Below, piece by piece: positions 33,781-42,733 of a stretch of DNA of 64,000 nucleotides; position 1 is the first letter of the stretch; the number at the start of each line of letters is the position of its first letter. A model generated the notes under the pieces. That model had not been told where the DNA came from. It was given only the letters and a program-made list of their open reading frames with translations, and did not search any database. This DNA comes from R-RK-3 sp031399085 (GTDB lineage Bacteria > Pseudomonadota > Alphaproteobacteria > Rhizobiales > Rhodomicrobiaceae). Location: the NCBI GenBank assembly GCA_031399085.1, contig JANNOQ010000048.1, positions 69,342-133,341 of the forward strand, written 5' to 3'. Position numbers and translations under genes: made by a program.

Positions 33781-34596
33781 ATGGGTCTCACCAGCTCCGA
33801 AATCCAACGCTATAAGCGGCATTTGCTGCTCAAGGAAGTCGGCGGCGCCGGTCAGCAGACCCTGAAGGACGCGCGGGTACTGGTCATCGGCGCGGGCGGG
33901 CTTGGCTCGCCGATGCTGATGTATCTGGCGGCGGCGGGCGTCGGCCATATTGGCATCGCGGATGACGACCGCGTGTCGATCGACAATTTACAGCGCCAGA
34001 TCGTGCATGATACGGCCCGCGTCGGCGTGCTGAAGGCGGAAAGCGCGGCGGAGACCCTGACGCGCATCAATCCGCATGTCGCGCCGGACATCATCCCGCA
34101 TCGGCTGACGGCTGAAAACGCGATGCAGCTAATTTCGGCGTATGACATCGTCGCCGACGGCTCGGACAATTTCGCCACGCGCTATCTCGTAAACGACGCC
34201 TGCTACCTGGCCAAAAAGCCGCTGGTGTTCGGCGCACTCGGCCCGTTCGACGGCTATCTCTCGACTTTCCGCGCCTTCGAGACGGGCGAAGACGGCAATC
34301 CGAACCCGTCCTATCGCTGCATCTTTCCCGAAGCGCCGCCGCCAGGAACGATTGCCAGCTGCGAAGAGGCGGGCATTCTCGGCGCGGTCGCGGGCGTGAT
34401 CGGTACGCTTCAGGCCGTCGAGGTCTTGAAGGAACTGCTCGGCATCGGCCAATCGCTGACCGGCAGATTGCTGATCTACGACGCGCTCGGCGGCCGCTTC
34501 GAGACGATGAATTATGGCTGGGACCGGGATAATCCGCTAAACGGGCGGGAGCCGACGATTAGAGACCTCGCCATCCACAAGCCGAAGGCGGCATGA
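33781..34596 (+). CDS. moeB: MoeB/HesA/ThiF-family adenylyltransferase
   Basis: E1-like enzyme that adenylates the C-terminus of a sulfur-carrier protein (MoaD or ThiS). 271 residues from ATG 33781. Features: RYKRHLLLKEVGGAGQ, the ATP loop VIGAGGLGSPMLMYLAAAGVG, DDDRVSIDNLQRQI, GSDNFATRYLVNDAC and ASCEEAGILGAVAGVIGTLQAVE. The structural zinc cysteines of typical MoeB are missing: SYRC replaces the first CxxC, and NPLNG occupies the place of the usual CPLCG before the EPTIRDL tail. Adenylation residues look intact. Assignment between MoeB and a ThiF-like role is not firm. Confidence 0.85.
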   Translation: MGLTSSEIQRYKRHLLLKEVGGAGQQTLKDARVLVIGAGGLGSPMLMYLAAAGVGHIGIADDDRVSIDNLQRQIVHDTARVGVLKAESAAETLTRINPHVAPDIIPHRLTAENAMQLISAYDIVADGSDNFATRYLVNDACYLAKKPLVFGALGPFDGYLSTFRAFETGEDGNPNPSYRCIFPEAPPPGTIASCEEAGILGAVAGVIGTLQAVEVLKELLGIGQSLTGRLLIYDALGGRFETMNYGWDRDNPLNGREPTIRDLAIHKPKAA

Positions 34597-34602
34597 GGGA
34601 AG

Positions 34603-35496
34603 TTATTCCGCAGCCTGCGCCTTAAGCACGTCAGTTCCCGCCGCCTCGCCATTGCTAGCAAGGGCCGTGGCTTCACCGGTTTCCTTGATGGTCTCCGGGC
34701 GCGGCATGGCGACAGTATTATACCCCGAATCCACATAGTGGATTTCGCCGGTTACTGCCGTCGAAAGATCCGACAAGAGATAAAGCGCCGCGCCGCCCAC
34801 TTCATCCAGCGTCGGCGTGCGGCCGAGCGGAGCATGCATTTTCTGGAAGTTGAACAGCACCCGCGCATCCGAAATGCCCGCTCCGGCCAGCGTGCGCATC
34901 GGCCCAGGCGAGAGCGCGTTCACCCGGATGTTCTGCGGGCCGAAATCCATCGCCAGATAGCGCACCGACGCCTCAAGCGCCGCCTTTGCGATACCCATGA
35001 CATTATAGCGCGGCACGACACGCATCGAGCCGGCATAGGTCAGCGTGATGATCGAGCCGCCATGCGGCATCAGCGCGGCGGCGCGCTTGGCGACTTCGGT
35101 AAAGGAGAAGCAGGAGATCACCATCGTGTTGATGAAATTCTCCCGGCTGGTGTCGGCGTAACGGCCTTTCAGTTCGTTGCGGTCGGAAAAGGCGAGCGCG
35201 TGGACGATGAAATCCAGCGAGCCCCATTTTTCACCGATCTCGTTGAACGCCGCATCGACCGAGGCCAGATCCATCACATCGCAGGGCGAGATGATCGTGC
35301 CGCCAAGCGCTTGCGCAAGCGGAATAGCGCGCCGGCCAAAGGCATCACCTTGATAGGTAAAGGCCAGCTCCGCCCCGTGGCCCGCGAGCACTCGGGCGAT
35401 GCCGTAGGCGATGGAGCGATCGTTGGCGACGCCCATGATAAGCCCGCGCTTGCCGGCCATGAGCGGCCCTGGCTTGGCGATATCAATCCCTGTCAT
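34603..35496 (-). CDS. fabI: Enoyl-ACP reductase (NADH), FabI
   Basis: Last reduction of fatty acid elongation. 297 residues; SDR fold lacking TGxxxGxG, with GKRGLIMGVANDRSIAYGIA as nucleotide loop. Catalytic Tyr and Lys in YNVMGIAKA (Y-x6-K), and the second Tyr in LTYAGSMRV, are FabI-type. A C-terminal tail of about 25 residues after YNTVAMPRPE is longer than in E. coli. It follows fabB by 59 nt on the same strand, giving a fabA-fabB-fabI transcript order. Confidence 0.97.
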   Translation of the reverse strand: MTGIDIAKPGPLMAGKRGLIMGVANDRSIAYGIARVLAGHGAELAFTYQGDAFGRRAIPLAQALGGTIISPCDVMDLASVDAAFNEIGEKWGSLDFIVHALAFSDRNELKGRYADTSRENFINTMVISCFSFTEVAKRAAALMPHGGSIITLTYAGSMRVVPRYNVMGIAKAALEASVRYLAMDFGPQNIRVNALSPGPMRTLAGAGISDARVLFNFQKMHAPLGRTPTLDEVGGAALYLLSDLSTAVTGEIHYVDSGYNTVAMPRPETIKETGEATALASNGEAAGTDVLKAQAAE

Positions 35497-35555
35497 CGTC
35501 GCTCTCGGTGTCAGATTTTTTTGCCTAGCGGCTAGAAGGCCGCAGAACCGAACGC

Positions 35556-36773
35556 TTACGCGCTATAGCGCTTGAAGACCAGCGTGGCGTTCGTGCCCCC
35601 GAAGCCAAAGCTGTTCGACATTACGCAATTTAGTTCAAGGTTGTCCAGACGCTCCCTGACGATAGGAACATCATTGAAAACCGGATCAAGCTCTTCGATG
35701 TTGGCCGATTCGCAAATGAATCCGTTTTTCATCATCAACAACGAATAGATCGCCTCTTGAACGCCGGCCGCTCCCAGCGAATGGCCGGTCAGGGATTTCG
35801 TCGCCGAGATTGGCGGAATGTCGCTGCCGAAGACTTCGCGAATTGCCTCGATCTCTCTGATGTCGCCGATCGGTGTTGAGGTTGCGTGCGGATTGATGTA
35901 GTCGATCTTGCAATCGAGTCCCTCCATCGCGAGGTTGATGCAGCGCACCGCGCCCTCGCCGGAGGGTTGGACCATATCGTAGCCATCGGACGTCGCGCCA
36001 TAGCCGGCAACCTCGGCATAAATCTTGGCGCCCCGAGCCTTGGCGTGCTCCAATTCTTCCAGAACCAGAACGCCGGCGCCGCCCGCGATCACAAACCCGT
36101 CGCGCTTGAGATCATAGGCGCGGCTCGATTTTTCTGGCGCGTCGTTGAAGTCGGACGACATGGCGTTCATTGAGTCAAACAGCACTGAAAGCGTCCAGTC
36201 GAGTTCCTCGCCACCGCCTGCAAAGACGATATCCTGCTTGCCCCACTGGATCAGCTCTGCGCCGTTGCCGATGCAATGGGCCGAGGTAGAGCAGGCCGAG
36301 GAGATGGAGTAATTCACGCCTTTGATCTTAAAGGGCGTCGCTAGCGTCGCGGAATTCGTGCTCGACATGGCTTTGGGCACCTCGAAAGGTCCGACCTTAC
36401 GCGGGCCCTTGGAGCGGGTGGTGTCGGCAGCCTGCACGATGGCGCGGGTCGATGGCCCGCCTGAGCCCATGATCAGCCCCGTGCGCTCATGCGAGATGTC
36501 CTTGTCCTCAAGCCCCGCATCCTGGATGGCCTGCTGCATGGAAATATAGTTCCATCCCGCGCCTGCGCCCATGAAGCGGCGGATCTTGCGGTCGACAATA
36601 TTTTCCCAGTCCAGCGTCGGCGCGCCGTGAACCTGGCAGCGGAAGCCCAGTTCGGCATAGTCCTTCGCCCGGACAATGCCGGAGCGAGCCTCGCGCAAGG
36701 ACGCCAACACCTCTTGGGCGTTATTGCCGATCGAGGACACAATCCCCAAGCCTGTAACGACGACGCGTCTCAT
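35556..36773 (-). CDS. fabB: Beta-ketoacyl-ACP synthase I
   Basis: Condensing enzyme required to elongate the cis-3-decenoyl product of FabA, thus for unsaturated fatty acids. 405 residues from ATG 36773 (MRRVVVTGLGIVSSIG). Catalytic Cys in SISSACSTSAHCIG, His in INPHATSTPIGD and His in KSLTGHSLGAAGVQE. Frame extends 10 codons upstream to 36803 without family similarity. It lies between fabA and fabI in the canonical order. Confidence 0.97.
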   Translation of the reverse strand: MRRVVVTGLGIVSSIGNNAQEVLASLREARSGIVRAKDYAELGFRCQVHGAPTLDWENIVDRKIRRFMGAGAGWNYISMQQAIQDAGLEDKDISHERTGLIMGSGGPSTRAIVQAADTTRSKGPRKVGPFEVPKAMSSTNSATLATPFKIKGVNYSISSACSTSAHCIGNGAELIQWGKQDIVFAGGGEELDWTLSVLFDSMNAMSSDFNDAPEKSSRAYDLKRDGFVIAGGAGVLVLEELEHAKARGAKIYAEVAGYGATSDGYDMVQPSGEGAVRCINLAMEGLDCKIDYINPHATSTPIGDIREIEAIREVFGSDIPPISATKSLTGHSLGAAGVQEAIYSLLMMKNGFICESANIEELDPVFNDVPIVRERLDNLELNCVMSNSFGFGGTNATLVFKRYSA

Positions 36774-36918
36774 GGAAACCCCTCTTGTCTCCTCTACCCG
36801 CATTCAGCACGGCAGCCAACCGGGCCAAGTCCACAGCCCACATCGCCAGCGACGCAGCATTCAAATCATATTGTGTCGCATTTCCGGGATTGAAGCCGAA
36901 CTTTTTCCCGATCGCGCT

Positions 36919-37452
36919 TCATAGGCCGACGGCGGCATCGGAGGAGGTCGCCTCGAACAACCCGACTCGCAAATCCTTGGCTAGGTAGATCGTCGCGCCG
37001 TCCGCCTTCACGAGGCCATCGCCAATGCCCAATGTCAGCTTGCGCCTGATAACGCGCTTCAGATCGACGATGTATTCAAGCTTCTTGATCGTGGGCGTGA
37101 CCATGCCGGTCAGTTTGACCTCGCCAACGCCAATCGCGCGGCCGCGGCCCTGACCGCCAACCCAGCCAAGAAAAAAGCCCAGCATTTGCCACAAGGCATC
37201 CAGGCCAAGGCATCCGGGCATCACCGGATCGCCCTTGAAGTGACAGGCAAAAAACCAAAGATCCGGTTTGACCTCCAACTCGGCGACCACCCGGCCCTTA
37301 TCATGTTCGCCGCCGCTTTCGGAAATATGCGTGATACGGTCGAACATCAGCATCGGCGGCAGCGGCAATTGCGGATTGCCAGCCCCGAACAATTCGCCGC
37401 GCCCGCAGGCCAGGAGATCCATGTAGTCGTAAGCCTGTTGGCGTTCGGCCAT
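36919..37452 (-). CDS. fabA: 3-hydroxydecanoyl-ACP dehydratase/isomerase FabA
   Basis: Dehydrates 3-hydroxydecanoyl-ACP and isomerises trans-2- to cis-3-decenoyl-ACP, opening the unsaturated branch. 177 residues. Active-site His in FACHFKGDPVMPGCLGLD and Asp in GLDALWQMLGFFLGW; LPLPPMLMFDRI is the conserved N-terminal segment. fabB follows after 145 nt. It is divergent to irr, an arrangement seen widely in Rhizobiales. Confidence 0.98.
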   Translation of the reverse strand: MAERQQAYDYMDLLACGRGELFGAGNPQLPLPPMLMFDRITHISESGGEHDKGRVVAELEVKPDLWFFACHFKGDPVMPGCLGLDALWQMLGFFLGWVGGQGRGRAIGVGEVKLTGMVTPTIKKLEYIVDLKRVIRRKLTLGIGDGLVKADGATIYLAKDLRVGLFEATSSDAAVGL

Positions 37453-37645
37453 CGTATCTTTATACCATGTGCAATCGGGAGAAGATCATTCCCATTCCAG
37501 CCCAGTTACCTAACATAACGCGGCAGCAATGCAAAAGCCTGCCTCTCGGTCTGACGGGACGGCGACACGAATGAGCATTTAGTTGCTTTGAAAGCGGCTA
37601 CACAATATATTTTTAGCGATCGCACGCAAGGACATTAACACCCCG

Positions 37646-38086
37646 ATGAACCGTCACGTATCAGACCAAACGATCGCCGAGCGCCTGAAGATCGTGGGCC
37701 TGCGCCCTACTAGGCAGCGCGTGGCGTTGGGCGCCCTGTTGTTTGGCGCGGGCGACAGGCACCTGACAGCTGAGATGCTGCACGACGAAGCCTTGCGCGA
37801 CAGCATTCCGGTATCGCTCGCCACGGTCTACAACACCTTGCATCAATTCACCGAGGCAGGCCTTCTGCGCGAGGTCGCCATCGAGGGATCAAAAACCTAT
37901 TTCGACACCAACACCTCCAATCACCATCATTTTTATTTCGAGCATGACGGCTCGCTGATGGACATCGAAAGCGATACAGTTTCGGTTCTTTCGGTGCCGC
38001 AGCTGCCCGAGGGCATGGCGGTTTCCCGGATCGACGTGCTGGTGCGCCTGGTCAAGAAAGACCGGCAAGCGCGTCCTTCTAGTTGA
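37646..38086 (+). CDS. irr: Iron response regulator Irr (Fur family)
   Basis: Haem-sensing global iron regulator of rhizobia. 146 residues: winged helix with RPTRQRVALGALLF and SLATVYNTLHQFTEAGLLREV, then the Irr hallmark SNHHHFYFEHDG, whose His cluster takes part in haem sensing, in place of the HxH metal site of Fur. The N-terminal Cys-Pro haem motif of Bradyrhizobium Irr is absent, as in many other rhizobial Irr. The start has AAGGA a little far upstream. Its 3' end overlaps the convergent SH3 gene by 8 nt. mbfA in this window carries its operator. Confidence 0.95.
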   Translation: MNRHVSDQTIAERLKIVGLRPTRQRVALGALLFGAGDRHLTAEMLHDEALRDSIPVSLATVYNTLHQFTEAGLLREVAIEGSKTYFDTNTSNHHHFYFEHDGSLMDIESDTVSVLSVPQLPEGMAVSRIDVLVRLVKKDRQARPSS

Positions 38087-38624
38087 CCTTTTCGCCTGGA
38101 TAGGCGCCCCAGACGAAATCCTGGGCGATATAGCCGGACACCCCGCCGGCAGTGATTTTGCACCAAATTCCGTCGCACACCGACACATCGCCGAGTACAC
38201 CCGGAGCGAGTTTGGCCGTTAGCTGTGACGACTTGCTTGCCCCGTCCTGCAGGTCGACGGTGCGCGTATTCGCTTCCCAGGGCGCAACGAGGACGGTGCG
38301 CCGGCCGCTGAGCAACGTCCCGAGCACCCAGCCAGTTGCGCCCTCGCTGTCGCGCACCTGGCGCCAGACGTCTGATTCCGCGATCACCTCGACAGGCAGC
38401 CCGGCGCGCCGGAAGACCCAGGAAACGCCGTGATCCCAGCCCGGACCTTTGCGCACATTGACCTCGTCGGATTTGAGGCTCACGAAACGCGGCGTCGGCA
38501 ACCCGCTGCTCGGACCTTTCTTGCGGGAGGACAGGTCGATGCCCGCGTTTTGCGCGCTTGTCTGATGGCCAAGAGCGGCGGTCCAGCCTAAGCTAAGGGC
38601 CATAATGATCGCAATGCGGCTCAC
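38079..38624 (-). CDS. Secreted bacterial SH3 domain protein
   Basis: About 181 residues from the GTG at 38624, set by GGGAGG six to seven bases upstream; the open frame extends to 38906 but would overlap the divergent gene at 38815 and has no similarity there. The signal peptide runs to about SAQN. Two SH3-like modules follow: LKSDEVNVRKGPGWDHGVSWVF with ATGWVLGTLLSG, and a second around AKLAPGVLGDVSVCDGIWCKI with YIAQDFVWGAYPGE. Such proteins act in the periplasm, probably on peptidoglycan; this one has no catalytic domain. Confidence 0.87.
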   Translation of the reverse strand: MSRIAIIMALSLGWTAALGHQTSAQNAGIDLSSRKKGPSSGLPTPRFVSLKSDEVNVRKGPGWDHGVSWVFRRAGLPVEVIAESDVWRQVRDSEGATGWVLGTLLSGRRTVLVAPWEANTRTVDLQDGASKSSQLTAKLAPGVLGDVSVCDGIWCKITAGGVSGYIAQDFVWGAYPGEKVN

Positions 38625-38814
38625 TGTTTGCCTCCCTTTGCGCGCCACGCATGACGCAGGCGCTTTAATGTCGCGCGGAATGCGGTCTGGCAAGATATCT
38701 CCTGCTTTGTCATTGCCAGCAGCTTCTGGTAGACAAGGGGCCGGATTTTGCCGGATGATCTTTTCGCACTTCATAAAACTCTGAGATGACTTTCCCCCCC
38801 GGGAGACGTTCCGA

Positions 38815-39807
38815 ATGAATTCCGAAAAACCTCTCGTCATTGTCACAAGAAAGCTGCCGCACGCGGTCGAGGCGCGGATGCGTGAATTGTTCGACGCCCA
38901 GTTCAATCAGACCGACGCGCCGATGAGCCGGGAGGAGCTTATTCGCGCCGTGCAGGCCGCGACAGTGCTCGTTCCGACCGTTACCGACCGGATCGACCGA
39001 ACGGTTTTGGCGCAAAGCGGGCCGAATTTGAAACTTATCGCCAATTTCGGCACCGGCGTTGACAATATCGACCTGGAAACGGCCCGCAACCGCGGCATCA
39101 TCGTTACCAACACCCCAGGCGTGTTGACCGAAGACACCGCCGATATGACGATGGCCCTCATCCTCGCGGTGCCGCGCCGGCTCGCCGAGGGCGCAAAATT
39201 CCTGAGGGATGGCGCCGCCGATTGGCGCGGCTGGTCGCCCACCTGGATGTTGGGCCACCGCATTTACGGCAAGAAGCTCGGCATTATCGGGATGGGCCGG
39301 ATCGGGCAGGCTGTGGCGCGGCGGGCCCGCGCGTTCGGGCTCGACATCAACTACCACAACCGCCGCCGGGTGCTCCCAGAGATCGAGGCCGAACTTGGCG
39401 CGACCTACTGGGAAAGCCTCGACCAGATGCTCGCCACTGTCGACATCGTCTCGGTAAACTGCCCGCACACGCCAGCGACCTATCATCTGCTCTCGGCGCG
39501 GCGTTTGAAACTGCTGCAGCCGAGCGCCTTCGTCGTCAACACAGCGCGCGGTGAGGTCATCGACGAGAATGCGCTCGCCCGCATGATCGAGGCGAAGGAG
39601 ATCGCCGGTGCGGGTCTCGATGTGTTCGAGCACGAGCCGGCGATCAATCCGCGGCTGCTGAAGAGCAACCAGGTGGTCGTGCTGCCGCATATGGGATCGG
39701 CGACGATCGAGGGCCGCATCGACATGGGCGAGAAGGTCATCATCAATGTGAAGACCTTTCTCGACGGCCATACGCCGCCGGATCGGGTCCATCCCGCCAT
39801 GTTCTGA
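38815..39807 (+). CDS. D-2-hydroxyacid dehydrogenase (glyoxylate/hydroxypyruvate reductase-like)
   Basis: NAD(P)-dependent oxidoreductase of the D-isomer family, 330 residues. NAD-binding LGIIGMGRIGQAVARRARAFG, then the catalytic Arg in VNTARGEVIDE, Glu in GLDVFEHEP and His in LPHMGSAT. Length and the ILAVPRRLAEG segment fit glyoxylate reductase (GyaR-like) or glycerate dehydrogenase; sequence cannot separate these. GGGAG lies 10 nt before the ATG. It is a single gene divergent from the SH3 protein. Confidence 0.92.
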   Translation: MNSEKPLVIVTRKLPHAVEARMRELFDAQFNQTDAPMSREELIRAVQAATVLVPTVTDRIDRTVLAQSGPNLKLIANFGTGVDNIDLETARNRGIIVTNTPGVLTEDTADMTMALILAVPRRLAEGAKFLRDGAADWRGWSPTWMLGHRIYGKKLGIIGMGRIGQAVARRARAFGLDINYHNRRRVLPEIEAELGATYWESLDQMLATVDIVSVNCPHTPATYHLLSARRLKLLQPSAFVVNTARGEVIDENALARMIEAKEIAGAGLDVFEHEPAINPRLLKSNQVVVLPHMGSATIEGRIDMGEKVIINVKTFLDGHTPPDRVHPAMF

Positions 39808-39991
39808 GGCAAGCCGCCGGTTACTCTTCAGGTAGAAAGCAATTTAAATCAAAAACATATAGCCTTGGCCGGGGATGGCGTCCTAAATGCGATGCTGACG
39901 TCTGTTCGGCGTAATCGACTTAAAGCGCTGGGAAATTTTGATGTGTCCCCGCGCTCCGCCAGCTGCTCGGGCAAGGGTGTAGGGGGATTTT

Positions 39992-40444
39992 ATGAACGCA
40001 GCCGCAGTGCTCGAAGCGATGGTGGAGACCGGCCATCAGATCGACAGCCAGTGGTCGATGTATATCGTCGTCCATCTCGGCCTGTTCTGGTTTTTCTTTC
40101 TCGTGCATCGCCCGCTCCTTTTGATCGAGCGCGCGACCGCCCTATTTGCCTATAGCGCCTTCGCCTTCATTAACGGCAATGCGCTAATCAGCACCTATAA
40201 TCTTGTGGAAGCGATGCGCCTCGATCTGGTGACGCGTTTTCGCAGCGATCTCGCCAATACGCCGGAAACCGCGCGCTGGCTCGCCGGCGCCTTCTACGGC
40301 GATCGCGGCGAGCTGATCATGGTCACGCATTTCGGCGCATTCGCGATTGTGGCGCTTCTGCTGATCTTCAGAAATGTAATGATCCGCCGCTACGAGCGGC
40401 TTTTCCCGAAGCACGCTCCGAGTGGCACTGGGCTGCTTGGGTGA
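39992..40444 (+). CDS. Hypothetical membrane protein
   Basis: 150 residues, three probable membrane spans (about 23-40, 45-65, 110-130) with a loop rich in charged residues between spans 2 and 3 (RLDLVTRFRSDLANTPETARW). GGGGGA stands about six bases upstream of the ATG. No family recognised. The 184-nt region upstream has an A+T-rich stretch that may hold its promoter. Converges with the S8 protease. Confidence 0.7.
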   Translation: MNAAAVLEAMVETGHQIDSQWSMYIVVHLGLFWFFFLVHRPLLLIERATALFAYSAFAFINGNALISTYNLVEAMRLDLVTRFRSDLANTPETARWLAGAFYGDRGELIMVTHFGAFAIVALLLIFRNVMIRRYERLFPKHAPSGTGLLG

Positions 40445-40474
40445 GTCTGCTCGGGTTAGCTGGCCCTCAGCAGT

Positions 40475-41986
40475 CTACTTCTTGCCGACAAGCAGTAGCG
40501 CGCCGTAGGCATCCGTCAGACCGGCCCCAAAATCGTGGTCCTGCCCCTTCGCTCCGAGATCGCGCGCGGCCTTGACCAGTACGCCGCGGATCGTTTCCGT
40601 CGTGAGCTGCGGATTGCGCTCCATCAGCAGAGCGATGATCCCGGTGACGTGCGCGGCGGCAAACGAGGTGCCGGAGAGATAATCGAAGCCCTTGCCCATG
40701 ACGGGCGCAAGGATGTCCACGCCCGGCGCCGCCGCCAGCACATAGCCGCCGCGATTGGCCTGACCGTAGAGGGCATCCGCTTGATCGGTGGCGGTGATGG
40801 CGATCACCTTGTCATGCGCGGCGGGGTAGGCGGGCGGCGCATCCGGTCCCTCGTTTCCCGCCGCCGCGACGAAAACAGCGCCGCGCGCATAGGCGGCGTC
40901 GATCATTTCGATCAAGAGCGGGTCCCGCCGGCCGGCAAAGCTCATATTGAAGATCCGCGCGCCCTGGCTAAAGGCAACATCGACGGCGCGCGCGAGCGTC
41001 GTCGCGCTTGTCATTGGCGGCGCTCCCGGGCGTTCGGCAGCAAATGCGCGCATGGCGAGGATTTTCGCGCCCGGCGCTACGCCCCTTATGTCCCCGCTTG
41101 CGGCAATGATGCCTGTGATCGCGGTGCCGTGCATATCTGGGCCAAGAACGCCTCCGTTTACCGCATCATAAAGGGTGAGATTGGCGTTTTTCAGCGATGG
41201 ATGGCTGGCATCCACCCCTGAGTCGATCACGGCCACCGTCATGCCCCGGCCGCTGACCATCGCCTGCGCCGCCGCCACATGCATCTTCGGTAGCGCGTAC
41301 TGCAAATCGGCTTGCTTGCCAATACCGCCCTGCAGCCAATAATATGAATCTGCCGATGCAAAGCCGACACCCGGCACGTTGGTCACGGCCGCCACGATAG
41401 TTTCGACCGGCCGGCCATCCGGCACGCTGAAGCGGTAGACGCGGCTCGTGCCGAGCAGCGTCAAGCTCATCGTCTCCAAGAGGATCAGGTTGTAGCTTTG
41501 GGCGACCTGCACTGCAACGATGTCCGGCTCCTCGCCGCGGACCATCAGGACGATTTCGCCAGGTTTGAACTGTGGCCGCTCGGCGAGCATGGCTGCCACG
41601 CTCTGCGGAAAGGGCGGTATGTCGGACGCGCTAAATGAAGGCGGCAGCAATCGCCCTGGCGGCAAAGGACCAGCCTGTTGCACCGGCGGACGGGAAATCT
41701 GCCGCTGTTTTTTCACCTTTGGCCCCGGATCGTCATCGACGGCGGTGTTCGCCTTCTTCCGGCGCGGCTTCGTTTTGTCGGGCTGTTCGGAGTTGTTGCG
41801 GAGGCCTTCAATAATGGCTGGGGCAAACCTCAAGATGAGCCCGCCGGCGTTGCCGCCGCCGCCGCCGCCCGACCCACCCTGGGTGTTTCTTTGAGCGACC
41901 GCTGGAGTCAACGCTGCGATCAGCAAACAAAAGACGCACAACCCCGCCAGAAAGCCAGTGACGCGAGCGGCATTTATTCGGTTCAT
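40475..41986 (-). CDS. Secreted S8 (subtilisin-like) serine protease
   Basis: 503 residues. Signal peptide to AVAQ (about 31), a Gly-rich stretch, a Lys/Pro-rich linker, then an inhibitor-I9-like prodomain (about 140-220, EIVLMVRGEEPDIVAVQVAQ to VPGVGFASADSYYW). The catalytic triad is Asp in VAVIDSGVDASHPS, His in DMHGTAITGIIAA and Ser in SGTSFAAAHVTGIIALL; the oxyanion Asn is in VAAAGNEG. It is encoded 63 nt behind the anti-sigma gene, as the third gene of an ECF operon, so it is likely either the output or a signal-processing protease of that system. Confidence 0.92.
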   Translation of the reverse strand: MNRINAARVTGFLAGLCVFCLLIAALTPAVAQRNTQGGSGGGGGGNAGGLILRFAPAIIEGLRNNSEQPDKTKPRRKKANTAVDDDPGPKVKKQRQISRPPVQQAGPLPPGRLLPPSFSASDIPPFPQSVAAMLAERPQFKPGEIVLMVRGEEPDIVAVQVAQSYNLILLETMSLTLLGTSRVYRFSVPDGRPVETIVAAVTNVPGVGFASADSYYWLQGGIGKQADLQYALPKMHVAAAQAMVSGRGMTVAVIDSGVDASHPSLKNANLTLYDAVNGGVLGPDMHGTAITGIIAASGDIRGVAPGAKILAMRAFAAERPGAPPMTSATTLARAVDVAFSQGARIFNMSFAGRRDPLLIEMIDAAYARGAVFVAAAGNEGPDAPPAYPAAHDKVIAITATDQADALYGQANRGGYVLAAAPGVDILAPVMGKGFDYLSGTSFAAAHVTGIIALLMERNPQLTTETIRGVLVKAARDLGAKGQDHDFGAGLTDAYGALLLVGKK

Positions 41987-42049
41987 GGCGCACTCCCTGA
42001 ACGCTTATTGGCGGCGTGACGCCGCGCTCGTCGCCCGCGCATTTCCAGC

Positions 42050-42733
42050 CTAACCCGCAGGCGCCAAGAAGGTCACTATATCAGTTTTTTGCCGCAGCTT
42101 CGCCAAGATCGTATCGCGTTCCGCCGTGGACAGAATGCGCGGCGAAACGCGCAGTTTGAACATGCCGCCCGGCTTGGGACCATCGACGATGGTGCCGCCG
42201 ACCGATTGCAGCAGCGCAGCGATCTCGCCGGCGCTTGCCGTCTCGGCGAAACGAATGAGCAGGAGCGTGCCGGCCTCGGCGGATTGCGCCTGCTTGCCGG
42301 AAGCGACCCGATAGCCGTCATCGCCCGCGTCGCGTAAATTGAGCGAAATCAGCGCCGCCGCTTGCACGAGGATCACCAACACGGCCGCGGCCGCCGCCAG
42401 CGCAAGGCCAGGCGAGAGCCCTTCCGGCAGCCACCGAGTCCACCATGCCTTAAGACCAGCTCCGGCTTGCGGCATGGCTCCCGCGTCAGCGGCGATTTGC
42501 GCCATAAGCCGGTCGCGCGCCGAAAAGTTCGGCATTCCAAGCATCTCATTGCCCGCGATCGTCTCAGCCAGCTCCTCCCGGATAAGTGCCAGCCGCGCCG
42601 TCATCTCCGGATGGAGACGCAAATAAGCCTCAACGCGGCGCATGTCGGCGGCGCTTAGCCTGCCGGTCTCATACCAGGGCAGCAGCATCTCGATTTCATC
42701 GCGCTCTTGAATTTTGGCATCAATCATGGCCAT
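42050..42733 (-). CDS. Membrane anti-sigma factor for the adjacent ECF sigma
   Basis: 227 residues. The cytoplasmic N-terminus (EIEMLLPWYETGRLSAADMRRVEAYL) has the anti-sigma helical form but lacks the HxxxCxxC zinc motif. One membrane span is at about 110-130 (LALAAAAAVLVILVQAAAL). The exported C-terminal domain (GTLLLIRFAETASAGEIAALLQ to KTDIVTFLAPAG) looks like a small alpha/beta fold akin to the I9-type prodomain of the downstream protease. It overlaps the sigma gene by 10 nt. Confidence 0.82.
   Translation of the reverse strand: MAMIDAKIQERDEIEMLLPWYETGRLSAADMRRVEAYLRLHPEMTARLALIREELAETIAGNEMLGMPNFSARDRLMAQIAADAGAMPQAGAGLKAWWTRWLPEGLSPGLALAAAAAVLVILVQAAALISLNLRDAGDDGYRVASGKQAQSAEAGTLLLIRFAETASAGEIAALLQSVGGTIVDGPKPGGMFKLRVSPRILSTAERDTILAKLRQKTDIVTFLAPAG

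Noticed and set aside
39865..40155. 96-codon plus-strand ORF overlapping the hypothetical membrane protein
   Set aside because: The overlapping frame at 39992 has a Shine-Dalgarno sequence and clear membrane spans, while this frame has neither.
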